A stretch of 32,241 bases of DNA from Hyphomicrobiales bacterium (GCA_025359045.1 JANYHN010000067.1:1-32241), one strand, 5' to 3'. Positions 1 to 7,410 are shown, counted from the first letter of the stretch. The notes: generated by a model not told the origin, from the sequence alone. A program made the numbers and translations.

Positions 1-1
1 T

Positions 2-574
2 CGTTGCAGCTGTGGTAACATTGGATGTCTTGATACCGAAGCAGGTGCCGACGCTATCGCCCGCGATGGCTTGGCGCTGGCGACTTCAGGTAATAGCCGT
101 TTGCTTGCCGAAACTCTGGCAGCAGAAGGAAGCATTGCAGCGACTGATGTTAGTTTGGCAGCCCAATCCGGAGATTCGGCGGCTGCCGAAATTCTTGCGC
201 GCAGTGGCCGCCTGATCGGTACGGCGCTGGCTTCGTTGGTCAATGCCATGAATCCTTCTCTTATTTCTTTGGGCGGCGAAGTTGGTCAACTCGATGACAT
301 TTTACTGGCTGCTATTCGCGAGTCAGTCTATCGCAGTTCACATCCCTTGGTCACGCGAGACTTGCGCATTCAACGCTCAGCACTAAATAATTCCGCAGGC
401 CTGGCTGGTGCTGCGTTGGTTGTCACCGATTCAATATTCGCTCCTGGTTCAGTCGTAAACTGGATCAGTTCCGGTGCGCCCAACTTGTCACATGCCGTGT
501 TACTCCAGATCGCCAGAGCAGACACGACTGTTGTTGGTAACATGGCCCGCCTCATTCCTCCGGCAGCGGCATGA
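2..574 (+). CDS. ROK-family regulator or sugar kinase, C-terminal part (5' end outside window)
   Basis: The reading frame is already open at the left edge, so only about 190 C-terminal residues are present. Near the start lies the ROK zinc motif, read as CSCGNIGCLD followed by TEAG; the usual Glu after GCL is Asp here. Further on, a glycine-rich SLGGEV segment and the pattern VYRSSHPLVTRDL are typical of the end of ROK proteins. ROK proteins are either sugar kinases or NagC/XylR-like repressors with an N-terminal winged helix; the part that would decide between them is missing. The tail after the ROK fold and a downstream sugar-binding-like gene 13 bases away favour a sugar-responsive repressor. 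No promoter can be assigned. Confidence 0.85.
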   Translation, partial: RCSCGNIGCLDTEAGADAIARDGLALATSGNSRLLAETLAAEGSIAATDVSLAAQSGDSAAAEILARSGRLIGTALASLVNAMNPSLISLGGEVGQLDDILLAAIRESVYRSSHPLVTRDLRIQRSALNNSAGLAGAALVVTDSIFAPGSVVNWISSGAPNLSHAVLLQIARADTTVVGNMARLIPPAAA

Positions 575-587
575 AAGGGAAGCAATA

Positions 588-1586
588 ATGCCAATTTCTG
601 GACTTGGTCCCCACGGTGAAATTGCCCAGTCTCCTGATCGTTTACGCATTTCTGCGGAAGACGCTGAACGCGCACGCCAGCGAAAATTCCGAGTTGCCGT
701 TGTTCTTCACACCACCAAAAGCGACTGGGCCAAGCAGCATCTCGTCGGTATTGCCAAGACACTGGGTGATCATGGTGCTGCAATCATCGAGGTCGTCGAT
801 TGTAATTTTAGCGCAGCAACGCAAAACTCAAGCTTCGAACGCCTCATTCAGTCAAGGCCAGACGCGATCATCAGTTTACCGGTTGGCAATACCGTCATGG
901 CGGATGTTTACCGCAAAGCTGCAAAGGCTGGTATCAAGCTCATTCTGCTGGATAACGTGCCGACTGGGCTTTTGCCAGGCACGGACTATGTCAGTCTGAT
1001 TTCAGCAGACAATTTCGGGCTGGGGCAAATCGGCGCGGAAATGCTGTCGCCGCATGTTGCCCTTCGGGGTGAGGTCGGCATTTTGACTTATCGCAAGGAC
1101 TTTTATGCGACCAATGAACGGGAAATTGCGTTTCGGCGATGGATTGAAACAAAGCGCCCCGACATCATTGTCAGGCAAGGCGAATTTGATGAACCCTCAC
1201 TCGCGGGAGAAACTCTCAATCAACTTCTCGCGTCACACCCCAATCTATCGGGTGTTTTTGCTGTGTGGGATGAGGCGGCAATCCCTGCGTTGGAGGTGAT
1301 GCAGGCCAGTGGAAAATCTTTGCCGATGACAACAATCGACCTTGGCGAGGAGGCTGCACAGGCCCTGGCAGAAGGAACAATCATGAAAGGCGTCGGCTCT
1401 CAGCGCCCTTATGATCAAGGTGTTGCGGCCGCGCAAGCAACATTATTGTCGCTCATCGACCGTCAACCTCCACCGTGGCTGGCACTGCCAGGTCTTGCCA
1501 TCTCTCGGGAAAACATAATCGAGTCCTACCAAGTCATCTGGCACATGCCACCGCCAGCGAAACTTGTAAAAGCAGTTTTGGGTTAG
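588..1586 (+). CDS. Periplasmic-binding-protein-like (type 1, sugar-binding) protein without signal peptide
   Basis: A 332-residue protein. From about residue 34 (FRVAVVLHTT) it has the two-lobed fold of ribose/galactose-type binding proteins: a first lobe ending around ISLPVGNTVMADVYRKA, a switch strand IKLILLDNVP, and a second lobe with GEVGILTYRKDF and the hinge region GVFAVWDEAAIPALEVM. The ATG at 588 is chosen because it follows a purine-rich GGGAAG and a longer frame from 474 would overlap the ROK gene. The N-terminus (PISGLGPHGEIAQSPDRL) is polar, with no signal peptide or lipobox, which is unusual for an ABC-transporter binding protein. It follows the ROK gene after 13 bases and is probably co-transcribed. 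A cytoplasmic sugar-sensing role is possible but is inference; no DNA-binding domain is visible. Confidence 0.75.
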   Translation: MPISGLGPHGEIAQSPDRLRISAEDAERARQRKFRVAVVLHTTKSDWAKQHLVGIAKTLGDHGAAIIEVVDCNFSAATQNSSFERLIQSRPDAIISLPVGNTVMADVYRKAAKAGIKLILLDNVPTGLLPGTDYVSLISADNFGLGQIGAEMLSPHVALRGEVGILTYRKDFYATNEREIAFRRWIETKRPDIIVRQGEFDEPSLAGETLNQLLASHPNLSGVFAVWDEAAIPALEVMQASGKSLPMTTIDLGEEAAQALAEGTIMKGVGSQRPYDQGVAAAQATLLSLIDRQPPPWLALPGLAISRENIIESYQVIWHMPPPAKLVKAVLG

Positions 1587-1813
1587 CGACCTCGTCATTG
1601 CTCCTAGATGTTCAGCGGCTCTCCCGCAAATTCCTTCGTATTTCAATTGCCAAATTTCCAAATTTTACTTTTACACATAACTTGTAAGCAATTAAGTTGC
1701 TCGGTGATGCCCCGAACTTCTTTCTTTTACCTTCATTTTCCAATTGAGTTTGGAGTGCCTTTAATTGAAAAATAGAATGCGCGTCAGCACACCGAAATTC
1801 AAAACATAGACCT

Positions 1814-1843
1814 CAGCTGACTTCAAAACTAACTTGTCAGCTG
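1814..1843. promoter_or_regulatory. Inverted repeat upstream of the excisionase-like gene
   Basis: CAGCTGAC at 1814-1821 and its exact reverse complement GTCAGCTG at 1836-1843 are separated by 14 bases, ending 37 bases before the start codon of the helix-turn-helix gene. The spacing suits an operator bound by a dimeric regulator, perhaps the adjacent protein itself; that is inference. The rest of the 1587-1880 gap is AT-rich and shows no gene or clear terminator. Confidence 0.4.
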
Positions 1844-1880
1844 CGCGTCATTTTGATTTGAGACAGGAGAGAAGAGTAAC

Positions 1881-2123
1881 TTGGATAAGAGGATATCTCT
1901 GATTGATCCTCGCGGCTTAAGTCGTGAAGCTGCTGCCTGTTATATCGGGATCGGCACAACTTTATTTGATACATTAGTCGCTGAAGGTAGGATGCCCAAG
2001 CCAAAATTTATCAACAGCCGCAAAGTATGGGACAGACAAGAGCTTGACATCGCATTTAACAAGTTGCCCAATGGGGAACAGCCGGATGATGAAGCCAACC
2101 CCTTCGATGGTGTCCGCGCATGA
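1881..2123 (+). CDS. Small helix-turn-helix protein, AlpA/excisionase-like
   Basis: An 80-residue protein with an N-terminal MerR/AlpA-type winged helix: RGLSREAAACYIGIGTTLFDTLVAEGRMPKPK, followed by a wing (FINSRKVWDRQELD) and an acidic tail. Proteins of this kind precede tyrosine integrases in many alphaproteobacterial islands and act as excisionases or as regulators of the integrase. The start is TTG, with purine-rich AGGAGA and GAAGAG just upstream. The stop overlaps the ATG of the integrase (ATGA, 2120-2123), showing translational coupling. This frame appears intact although its partner is destroyed, so it is probably an orphan. The function is inferred from fold and position. Confidence 0.72.
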   Translation: MDKRISLIDPRGLSREAAACYIGIGTTLFDTLVAEGRMPKPKFINSRKVWDRQELDIAFNKLPNGEQPDDEANPFDGVRA

Positions 2124-3162
2124 ACGAGGGCACTGTGGTCAAGATCGATTTGAAACACGTTGTCAGAGATATATACCGACACGGCAAAGACAGATTCTAT
2201 TTCCATGTCAAAGATTAAGAGAAAGTGAGATTGCTAGGAATTCCAGGTTCAGACGAATTCATGGAGACATACCAAGACGCTCTCAAGAAGCTTACCTTCA
2301 AAGCAGGTGGCCTTCAGCGTGTTAGTAAAGGTTCGTTCGCTTGGCTTTGTCATACTTACTTCAACTCAACGACGTTCAAAGTTGAATTGGCACCTCTCTC
2401 GCAGGCCACACGACGCCGCATGCTCGTGAACCTACATCCAGCAATTGGCGATAAACCGTTCGCAAAAATTGAAACAAGACATGTGCGGGTTTAGCTTGAT
2501 GATCGTGGTGACAGGCAGGAAGCCGCCAACGGACTTTTGAAAGCCCTCAGAACATTATTCAAGTTTGCAGTTGGCCGTGGAATAGCAAAGCGCAACCCAG
2601 TTGCTGAAATTTCCAAGATTAAAACAAAAACAGATGGGCACCATACTTGGACCATTTCTGAAGTGCATAAATTTGAAGACCGTCACCCTTTGGGGTCAGT
2701 TGCACGACTAGCGATGGCACTTTTGCTTTACACGGGATCGAGGCGAGGCGACGTCGTCCTGTTGGTCGTCAACATATCAGAGAAGGGTGGTTGGAATTTC
2801 GCCACGGGAAGACCCGAGCGGAAGTGGACCTGCCAATCTTACCTCAATTGCAAATCGTTCTAGATGCAACAAATCTCGGGCACATGACATTTCTCGTCAC
2901 CAGTTTTGGAAAACCTTTCACCGCCAATGGTTTCGGAAATGCGATGCGACAATGGTGCGATCAAGCTGGATTGCCGCATTGTTCTAGTCACGGCCTTCGC
3001 AAAGCTGGTGCAACAATCGCTGCTGAAAACGGTGCGAGCGATCTTCAACTCATGGCGATTTTTGGGTGGACACGCGCTGAAATGGCAACACTCTACACAA
3101 GGCGAGCAAACCGTCGAAAGCTTTCGCAAGATGCGATGCCGCTGATGGTCCCGCGAACGTAA
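2120..3162 (+). pseudogene. Tyrosine-type site-specific integrase, inactivated
   Basis: Joined across the lesions, this is a full-length phage-type integrase of about 345 residues. Three lesions are visible: an in-frame TAA at 2216-2218, an in-frame TAG at 2492-2494, and a one-base deletion near 2764. The frame before the deletion reads to GDVVLL and the +1-base frame continues GRQHIREGWLEFRHGK, so restoring one G (TTGGT to TTGGGT) rejoins it. The SAM-like core-binding part covers TFKVELAPLS to LFKFAVGRGI. In the catalytic part the first Arg (YTGSRRGD), the HxLR motif (SHGLRKAGA) and the Tyr nucleophile (MATLYTRRAN) are all recognisable. Its stop is 86 bases from the 3' end of a tRNA-Glu gene, the usual position for an integrase that targets a tRNA. 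It cannot produce an active recombinase as read. Confidence 0.93.
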
Positions 3163-3171
3163 AATGAAATT

Positions 3172-3208
3172 AAAGTGTCCCACTTTCCCGCTAAAAGTGT
3201 CCCACTTT
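3172..3208. repeat. Two direct copies of the palindrome AAAGTG-TCC-CACTTT
   Basis: Identical 15-base units occupy 3172-3186 and 3194-3208, 22 bases apart start to start, which is about two helical turns. Each is a perfect 6-base inverted repeat around TCC. They lie between the integrase pseudogene and the tRNA 3' end, where arm-type integrase or excisionase sites would be expected. They could also be operators; there is no T-run to make them terminators. Confidence 0.8.
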
Positions 3209-3248
3209 CAAAATAAAATAACAATTTCAATAGTTTAATTTCCGGAAA

Positions 3249-3323
3249 TGGTGATCCCTGCGGGAGTCGAACCCGCCTTTGCAACGTGAGAGGCTGCCGT
3301 CCTAACCGATAGACGAAGGGACC
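3249..3323 (-). tRNA. tRNA-Glu (anticodon CTC)
   Basis: Read on the minus strand, the 5' acceptor arm GGTCCCT (from 3323) pairs with AGGGATC near the 3' end, including one G-U pair. The anticodon stem GCAGC/GTTGC encloses the loop CTCTCAC, giving anticodon CTC. The T-arm has GGTTCGACTCC, and the 3' end reads A-CCA, so CCA is encoded. CTC reads GAG codons. The 3' end faces the integrase scar, marking it as the likely attachment site. Confidence 0.95.
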
Positions 3324-3330
3324 AAAGCGC

Positions 3331-3423
3331 AATCGTGCCTTAGCACAATTGGCGCGAACCTAAACGTAATTCTGCGTCAGCACAATTAGTATCTCTGAGC
3401 GAAATCATGCTTTAGCATGATTT
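3331..3423. repeat. Three diverged copies of a REP-like hairpin
   Basis: Three short inverted repeats sit at 3331-3350, 3368-3387 and 3402-3423, about 36 bases apart, on the 5' side of the tRNA. Each has AAT-rich outer ends, a GC-rich inner stem and a four-base loop (CTTA, GTCA, TTTA). The third is a perfect 9-base stem (AAATCATGC / GCATGATTT). The first has the same plan with GTGC/GCAC, so one stem position differs from the third by a compensated pair. The copies are separated by GCG-rich spacers. From 3424 to 3579 I see no gene. Confidence 0.65.
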
Positions 3424-3579
3424 GCGCGCCATGCACCATCTTATCCATTGAAACACAGGCTTTAAGTTTGGCTACTTGAACTAGTAAGGCTTTTTGCAAA
3501 AATTTCCGCTTCATGTGACGCTCGGTGACAATCTTTGAAGAAAATGCCAGTACTAATTCCGCCATAAATATCTTAATCC

Positions 3580-4722
3580 ATGCCTATTATGAAAAAAGCC
3601 AAACATCTTCTCACCGTTCTCGCCCTCCTCGCACCGCTCGCACTCTGCCACCCCGCGAAAGCCAAAGGCATTGATTGTAGCAAAGCCTCCACCTCTGTAG
3701 ATAAATTTAAATGCACTAATGCTGACTTGAAAGCGCAAGACGATGTGATGGCCAGACTATATGCCGTTGCGCGCGTAAACATGTATGGCAAAGGCCCATC
3801 CGGTGAAATTGCGACTCAGAAGAAATGGTTGCACACGGCAGCGCAGCAAGCTCAATGCATGGCGATGGCGGCCGACAAGCGCGCCGGATGCATAATTGAA
3901 GAGTATAAATCTCGCAACCTCGAACTCGCATTTTCCGCCATGCCCAAGGCACCTGATGCCGCACTGCAAGTACTGCGAGACCAGAACATCGACACCGAAC
4001 CCTATTATGAGGCGCTCACAATCTTCACCTCAGAACCGGATGGTACGGATTGGCTGGCCCCTGCCCTTTCGACTAAGCGCGAGAAAATTGAAAAACTGGT
4101 GGCTCCTGCCTTTGCCGCGAAAGACAAAAATAAGGACGAAGAATCCGATGGCCATTTTAATTCTTTGCTCTTTGAGGATGCCAGTGTTGCAACGCCTGAT
4201 GACATATTAAAATCTAGCCGAAACTTTGCTGGTTTCTTCCGCGCAGTGACATATGATGCCCAAACGCCGTTGCCTTGTGGCTATGTGGTTTCTCATCAAG
4301 GCTTACTTGATGCAACCAACTCCTATTTCGGCGCAACTTCCGATAATTTTATCGTCCAAACCGACTGTGATGTGACTGCTCCAACAGCGCCCAAGTTTAG
4401 CGCGTTGATTAAACAGATTAATGATAAATGGCCACAATGCGATGGCACTATTCGCTTTGCCGCTTACCGCGAATTTGCGGTGGCGGTTGATCGCGTGCTC
4501 TCTCCTTCAGCCCGCGCCATTGAAGATTTCAAGGCAACGGCTCCGCTAATCAAGGAAGAGGAGCATTCTTTGATTGGCGTGTCTCCCAAGGTCATTACCG
4601 CAGCCAAGCTGGAAATGACAAATTATTACATGAAATATCTTGGCGTTACGCAGACAAAGGCCGCATTGTTTGCTCAAGGTAAAATTGCCGATGTGCTTGC
4701 TCACGGGCAGCAATGTGAGTGA
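3580..4722 (+). CDS. Secreted protein with N-terminal LprI-like (DUF1311) domain
   Basis: A 380-residue protein. Residues 1-28 form a signal peptide: lysines, the hydrophobic stretch HLLTVLALLAPLALC, then an AKA cleavage site. An in-frame ATG at 3589 is an equally good start. Residues about 30-115 match the LprI/DUF1311 pattern: an early Cys (GIDCSKA), KFKCTNADLKAQDDVMARLY, a Q-x-x-WL segment (QKKWLHTAAQQAQC) and GCIIEEYKSRNLEL. Such domains are short periplasmic modules, some linked to lysozyme inhibition. The remaining 265 residues match nothing I recognise and contain further cysteines (LPCGYVV, QTDCDVT, WPQCDG) that could form disulfides in the periplasm. The gene is followed closely by rluD; no promoter is evident. 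Confidence 0.78.
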   Translation: MPIMKKAKHLLTVLALLAPLALCHPAKAKGIDCSKASTSVDKFKCTNADLKAQDDVMARLYAVARVNMYGKGPSGEIATQKKWLHTAAQQAQCMAMAADKRAGCIIEEYKSRNLELAFSAMPKAPDAALQVLRDQNIDTEPYYEALTIFTSEPDGTDWLAPALSTKREKIEKLVAPAFAAKDKNKDEESDGHFNSLLFEDASVATPDDILKSSRNFAGFFRAVTYDAQTPLPCGYVVSHQGLLDATNSYFGATSDNFIVQTDCDVTAPTAPKFSALIKQINDKWPQCDGTIRFAAYREFAVAVDRVLSPSARAIEDFKATAPLIKEEEHSLIGVSPKVITAAKLEMTNYYMKYLGVTQTKAALFAQGKIADVLAHGQQCE

Positions 4723-4770
4723 TCGCAATTAACCAAAGCACAGCACGAAGAGCTATGTTATAGCCCGCCC

Positions 4771-5778
4771 ATGTCCGATACCGAACAAGCCCTTAAAACC
4801 AACGCCACAGAATCCGCTCGCCTTGATAAAACTCTGGCCAGTGCATTTACCGATATCAGCCGCGCTCGCTTTCAAAAGCTGATCGCAGAGGGTCGTGTGC
4901 ACGTGGATGGCAAAGTAGCCGATGATGGCGGCGTGAAATTAAAGCCGGGTCAACTCATTGAAGTCACCATCCCCGAAGCCGCACCCGCCGCACCGCAAGG
5001 CGAAGCCATCGAACTCGATATCGTGTTCGAAGACAAACATTTGATCGTCATCAATAAGCCAGCAGGCCTTGTGGTGCACCCCGGTGCTGGCAATGAAGAT
5101 GGCACATTGGTGAACGCGCTGATTGCCCATTGCGGCGCCAGTCTGTCTGGCATCGGCGGAGTCAAACGCCCAGGCATTGTCCACCGCCTGGACAAGGACA
5201 CATCTGGCCTGCTCGTTGTCGCCAAAAACGATAAAGCCCATACAGGCCTTTCCGACCAATTCGCCAGTCATGGCCGCGACGGGCGCATGGAACGCGAATA
5301 TCTGGCTTTCGTCTGGGGCAAACCCGAGCGCCGCCAGGGAACAATTACCACTGGCCTCGACCGATCGCCGAGCAACCGTCAGAAAATGGCGGTTTCAAAC
5401 TCTGCCATGGCCCGCGAAGCCATCACGCATTATGAAACAATCGAAGAGTTCGGCCACCCAACAATCGTCAGTTTGGTGCGCTGCAACCTCGAAACCGGCC
5501 GGACTCATCAAATTCGCGTGCATATGGCGCATATCGGTCATCCACTTTTGGGCGACGGAACCTATGGGGCAGGCTTTTCAACCTCTAAAGTTAAACTGGC
5601 AGAAGCTGCAAGAAACAGCCTTAACTATCTGAGAGGACAGGCTTTACACGCTGCCGTACTTGGTTTTGACCACCCGGTGACTGGAAAACACCTGCGTTTT
5701 GAGGCAGAACTGCCAAAACCCCTGTCACAACTTCTCCATGATTTAAAGCTGCAATCCGCTGGAACCAAAGCGTCGTAA
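4771..5778 (+). CDS. rluD: 23S rRNA pseudouridine synthase, RluD family
   Basis: A 335-residue RluA/RluD-type enzyme. Residues about 17-68 are an S4 RNA-binding domain (RLDKTLASAF to GRVHVDGKVADDG). The catalytic domain has the RluA-family motif HRLDKDTSGLLVVAK at 138-152, with Asp141 the expected catalytic residue, preceded by VINKPAGLVVHPG and followed by LETGRTHQIRVHMAHIGHPLLGD. RluD converts uridines in helix 69 of 23S rRNA, at the subunit interface. The length is normal and no key residue is missing. It lies directly upstream of rpoH, a pairing common in alphaproteobacteria. RluC-like specificity cannot be excluded from sequence, but the S4 domain and the context favour RluD. Confidence 0.9.
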   Translation: MSDTEQALKTNATESARLDKTLASAFTDISRARFQKLIAEGRVHVDGKVADDGGVKLKPGQLIEVTIPEAAPAAPQGEAIELDIVFEDKHLIVINKPAGLVVHPGAGNEDGTLVNALIAHCGASLSGIGGVKRPGIVHRLDKDTSGLLVVAKNDKAHTGLSDQFASHGRDGRMEREYLAFVWGKPERRQGTITTGLDRSPSNRQKMAVSNSAMAREAITHYETIEEFGHPTIVSLVRCNLETGRTHQIRVHMAHIGHPLLGDGTYGAGFSTSKVKLAEAARNSLNYLRGQALHAAVLGFDHPVTGKHLRFEAELPKPLSQLLHDLKLQSAGTKAS

Positions 5779-5874
5779 CAACATTTACTAATCTGCAACA
5801 ACAAAAGTGTCTTTTAATTTTGAAAGCACACCCCATATCTGTCGCAGCGGGGCCGCCAAAGACGGCCGAAAAGG

Positions 5875-6804
5875 ATGGAAAAATTGGCTAAGTCAATGAA
5901 TTTACCTATGATTTCTGGTGCTGATGGCAGCCTCAATCGGTATTTGCAAGAAATTCGCAAATTCCCGATGTTGGCGCCTGAGGAAGAATATATGCTCGGA
6001 AAGAGCTGGAAAGAGCATGGGGACACTCAGGCTGCTCACAAACTCATCACCAGCCATCTGCGCCTCGTAGCCAAAATTGCCATGGGTTACCGCGGTTACG
6101 GCCTGCCTGTGGGCGAAGTGATCCAGGAAGGCAATATTGGCCTAATGCAAGCTGTGAAGAAATTTGAGCCCGACAAAGGCTTCAAACTCGCAACCTATGC
6201 CATGTGGTGGATCAAAGCTTCGATCCAAGAATATGTGCTTCGCTCGTGGTCACTGGTGAAAATCGGCACAACGGCTAGCCAGAAAAAACTGTTCTTCAAT
6301 TTGCGCCGCATCAAAAGCAAAATCCAAGCTCTCGAAGAAGGCGATCTGAAGCCAGATCAAGTCAAATACATCGCCAAGACCCTTGGCGTGGACGAAAAAG
6401 ACGTGATCTCGATGAACCGCCGCATGGGCGGCGACACATCGCTCAACGCGCCCTTGCGCAATGATGCCGACGGCGAAGGCGAGTGGCAGGATTTTCTGGT
6501 TGATCACAGCGATACACAGGAAACTGTGCTTGTTGAAAGCCAAGAATCCGAAATGCGTCATGGCCTGTTGGGTGAAGCTTTGAGCAAACTCAACGACCGC
6601 GAACGCCGCGTGATTGAAGCCCGCAAACTTCAAGATGAACCATCAACGCTTGATGACCTGTCAAAGGAATTCAACGTAAGCCGCGAACGCATCCGCCAAA
6701 TCGAAGTGCGCGCCTTTGAAAAACTGCAAAAAGCCGTGAAGAACGCCGCCCAGAAAGCCATGCTGCCCAAGGGCACGCCGCTGCTGGCGGGCGCTGTGGC
6801 TTAA
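5875..6804 (+). CDS. rpoH: RNA polymerase sigma-32 (heat-shock) factor
   Basis: A 309-residue sigma-70-family factor. Region 1.2 is SLNRYLQEIRKFPMLAPEEE; region 2 spans about 56-125 and includes HLRLVAKIAMGYRGYGLP and the -10 recognition helix with WWIKASIQEY. The RpoH box, QKKLFFNLR, is at 136-144 and is diagnostic for sigma-32. Region 4 carries the helix-turn-helix LDDLSKEFNVSRERIRQIE for -35 binding. It directs transcription of chaperone and protease genes, which include ftsH in many bacteria. The ATG at 5875 has AAGG directly against it, so the true start could be an internal ATG at 5896; the conserved part is unaffected. A GGCCG/CGGCC hairpin at 5851-5867 lies just before the start. A terminator follows the gene. 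Confidence 0.95.
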   Translation: MEKLAKSMNLPMISGADGSLNRYLQEIRKFPMLAPEEEYMLGKSWKEHGDTQAAHKLITSHLRLVAKIAMGYRGYGLPVGEVIQEGNIGLMQAVKKFEPDKGFKLATYAMWWIKASIQEYVLRSWSLVKIGTTASQKKLFFNLRRIKSKIQALEEGDLKPDQVKYIAKTLGVDEKDVISMNRRMGGDTSLNAPLRNDADGEGEWQDFLVDHSDTQETVLVESQESEMRHGLLGEALSKLNDRERRVIEARKLQDEPSTLDDLSKEFNVSRERIRQIEVRAFEKLQKAVKNAAQKAMLPKGTPLLAGAVA

Positions 6805-6839
6805 GGTTGAGCAATTAGTTTAAGTGAGTTTGCGTAGTT

Positions 6840-6875
6840 AAGGCCGGATTGAAACATCCGGCCTTTTGCTTTTTT
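6840..6875 (+). terminator. Rho-independent terminator of rpoH
   Basis: A perfect 10-base inverted repeat, AAGGCCGGAT at 6840-6849 and ATCCGGCCTT at 6856-6865, with a six-base loop, followed by TTGC and six T. It sits 36 bases after the rpoH stop. Confidence 0.92.
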
Positions 6876-6943
6876 AGCGCGTTCGAAGTTTTGGCGGAAT
6901 TTCAATATGTTATGATTTTTTAGCGTTACGTAGGATTTTTAGC

Positions 6944-6972
6944 TTGACAGCGTACGGTGAGGCTGCTATATC
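6944..6972 (+). promoter_or_regulatory. Strong sigma70-type promoter between rpoH and parD
   Basis: TTGACA at 6944-6949, exactly 17 bases, then TATATC at 6967-6972. The -35 box is perfect and the -10 box is close to TATAAT. Transcription would start near 6979, about 145 bases upstream of the parD start codon. Confidence 0.7.
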
Positions 6973-6980
6973 TGCTCATA

Positions 6981-7060
6981 CTCCACAACTGGGTCACCAC
7001 TTTTGGAGCTCCCCCATTCTCAACAACAGTCTTGAGCCCATCAGGAAGACGACGTTGGGG
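6981..7060 (+). other. Structured non-coding stretch: candidate small RNA or long leader
   Basis: Directly after the 6944-6972 promoter, three nested or adjacent pairings can be drawn: CTCCA (6981-6985) with TGGAG (7004-7008), CTCAA (7019-7023) with TTGAG (7032-7036), and CCCCA (7012-7016) with TGGGG (7056-7060) enclosing the second. No frame of useful length is present. I do not recognise an RNA family, and there is no clear terminator before parD, so it may be a leader and not a separate RNA. Confidence 0.3.
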
Positions 7061-7075
7061 TTGGGAAATTGCACA

Positions 7076-7108
7076 ATCATATATAGTATGATAAAGTAAG
7101 TTCACTTA
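7076..7108. promoter_or_regulatory. Paired palindromes upstream of parD, likely autoregulatory operator
   Basis: ATCATA (7076-7081) and TATGAT (7087-7092) flank TATAG, and TAAGT (7097-7101) and ACTTA (7104-7108) flank TC. They end 14 bases before the parD ATG. Ribbon-helix-helix antitoxins normally bind such AT-rich repeats over their own promoter; binding by this ParD is inferred. A purine-rich GGAG lies at 7113-7116. Confidence 0.5.
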
Positions 7109-7122
7109 TATCGGAGTAGCTA

Positions 7123-7410
7123 ATGGCTGAAATTGAACGCATGACAATCACAATGCCGACCGAAATGGCGGCCATCGTAAAAGACGCTGTCGATACAGGC
7201 GATTATGCATCCTCAAGCGAAGTTGTAAGAGCTGCATTGCGTGATTGGAAACTCAAACGCTCGCTTCAACTCGAAGAACTCGCAACGCTCAAAGCCGATA
7301 TCGATGTGGGCCTAGCGGATATCGCTGCAGGACGAGTTCAAAATTTCGAAATTGAACTCATCGTGGAGCGCGGGAGGAAGCTATTAGCCAGCCGCTCATC
7401 CTCCGTTTAA
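7123..7410 (+). CDS. parD: Type II antitoxin, ParD family
   Basis: A 95-residue protein. Residues 1-48 are a ribbon-helix-helix DNA-binding domain with the ParD signature: the strand RMTITMPTEMA, then VKDAVDTGDYASSSEVVRAALRDW. The C-terminal half (LEELATLKADIDVGLADIAAGRV) is the helical arm that in this family wraps the ParE toxin. The ATG follows GGAG at good spacing. ParD neutralises ParE and represses its own operon. Here the frame looks intact, while the toxin gene overlapping its 3' end is damaged, so the antitoxin is probably an orphan. It could still protect against a related ParE elsewhere in the genome. Confidence 0.9.
   Translation: MAEIERMTITMPTEMAAIVKDAVDTGDYASSSEVVRAALRDWKLKRSLQLEELATLKADIDVGLADIAAGRVQNFEIELIVERGRKLLASRSSSV

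Noticed and set aside
1..2119. Second attachment site (copy of the tRNA-Glu 3' end) left of the integrase
   Set aside because: I read through the stretch and found no convincing copy; it would have to lie outside the window.
5818..5845. Possible sigma-32 promoter before rpoH (TTTTGAAA ... CCCCATAT)
   Set aside because: The two boxes are only about five bases apart, far short of the 13 or so needed.
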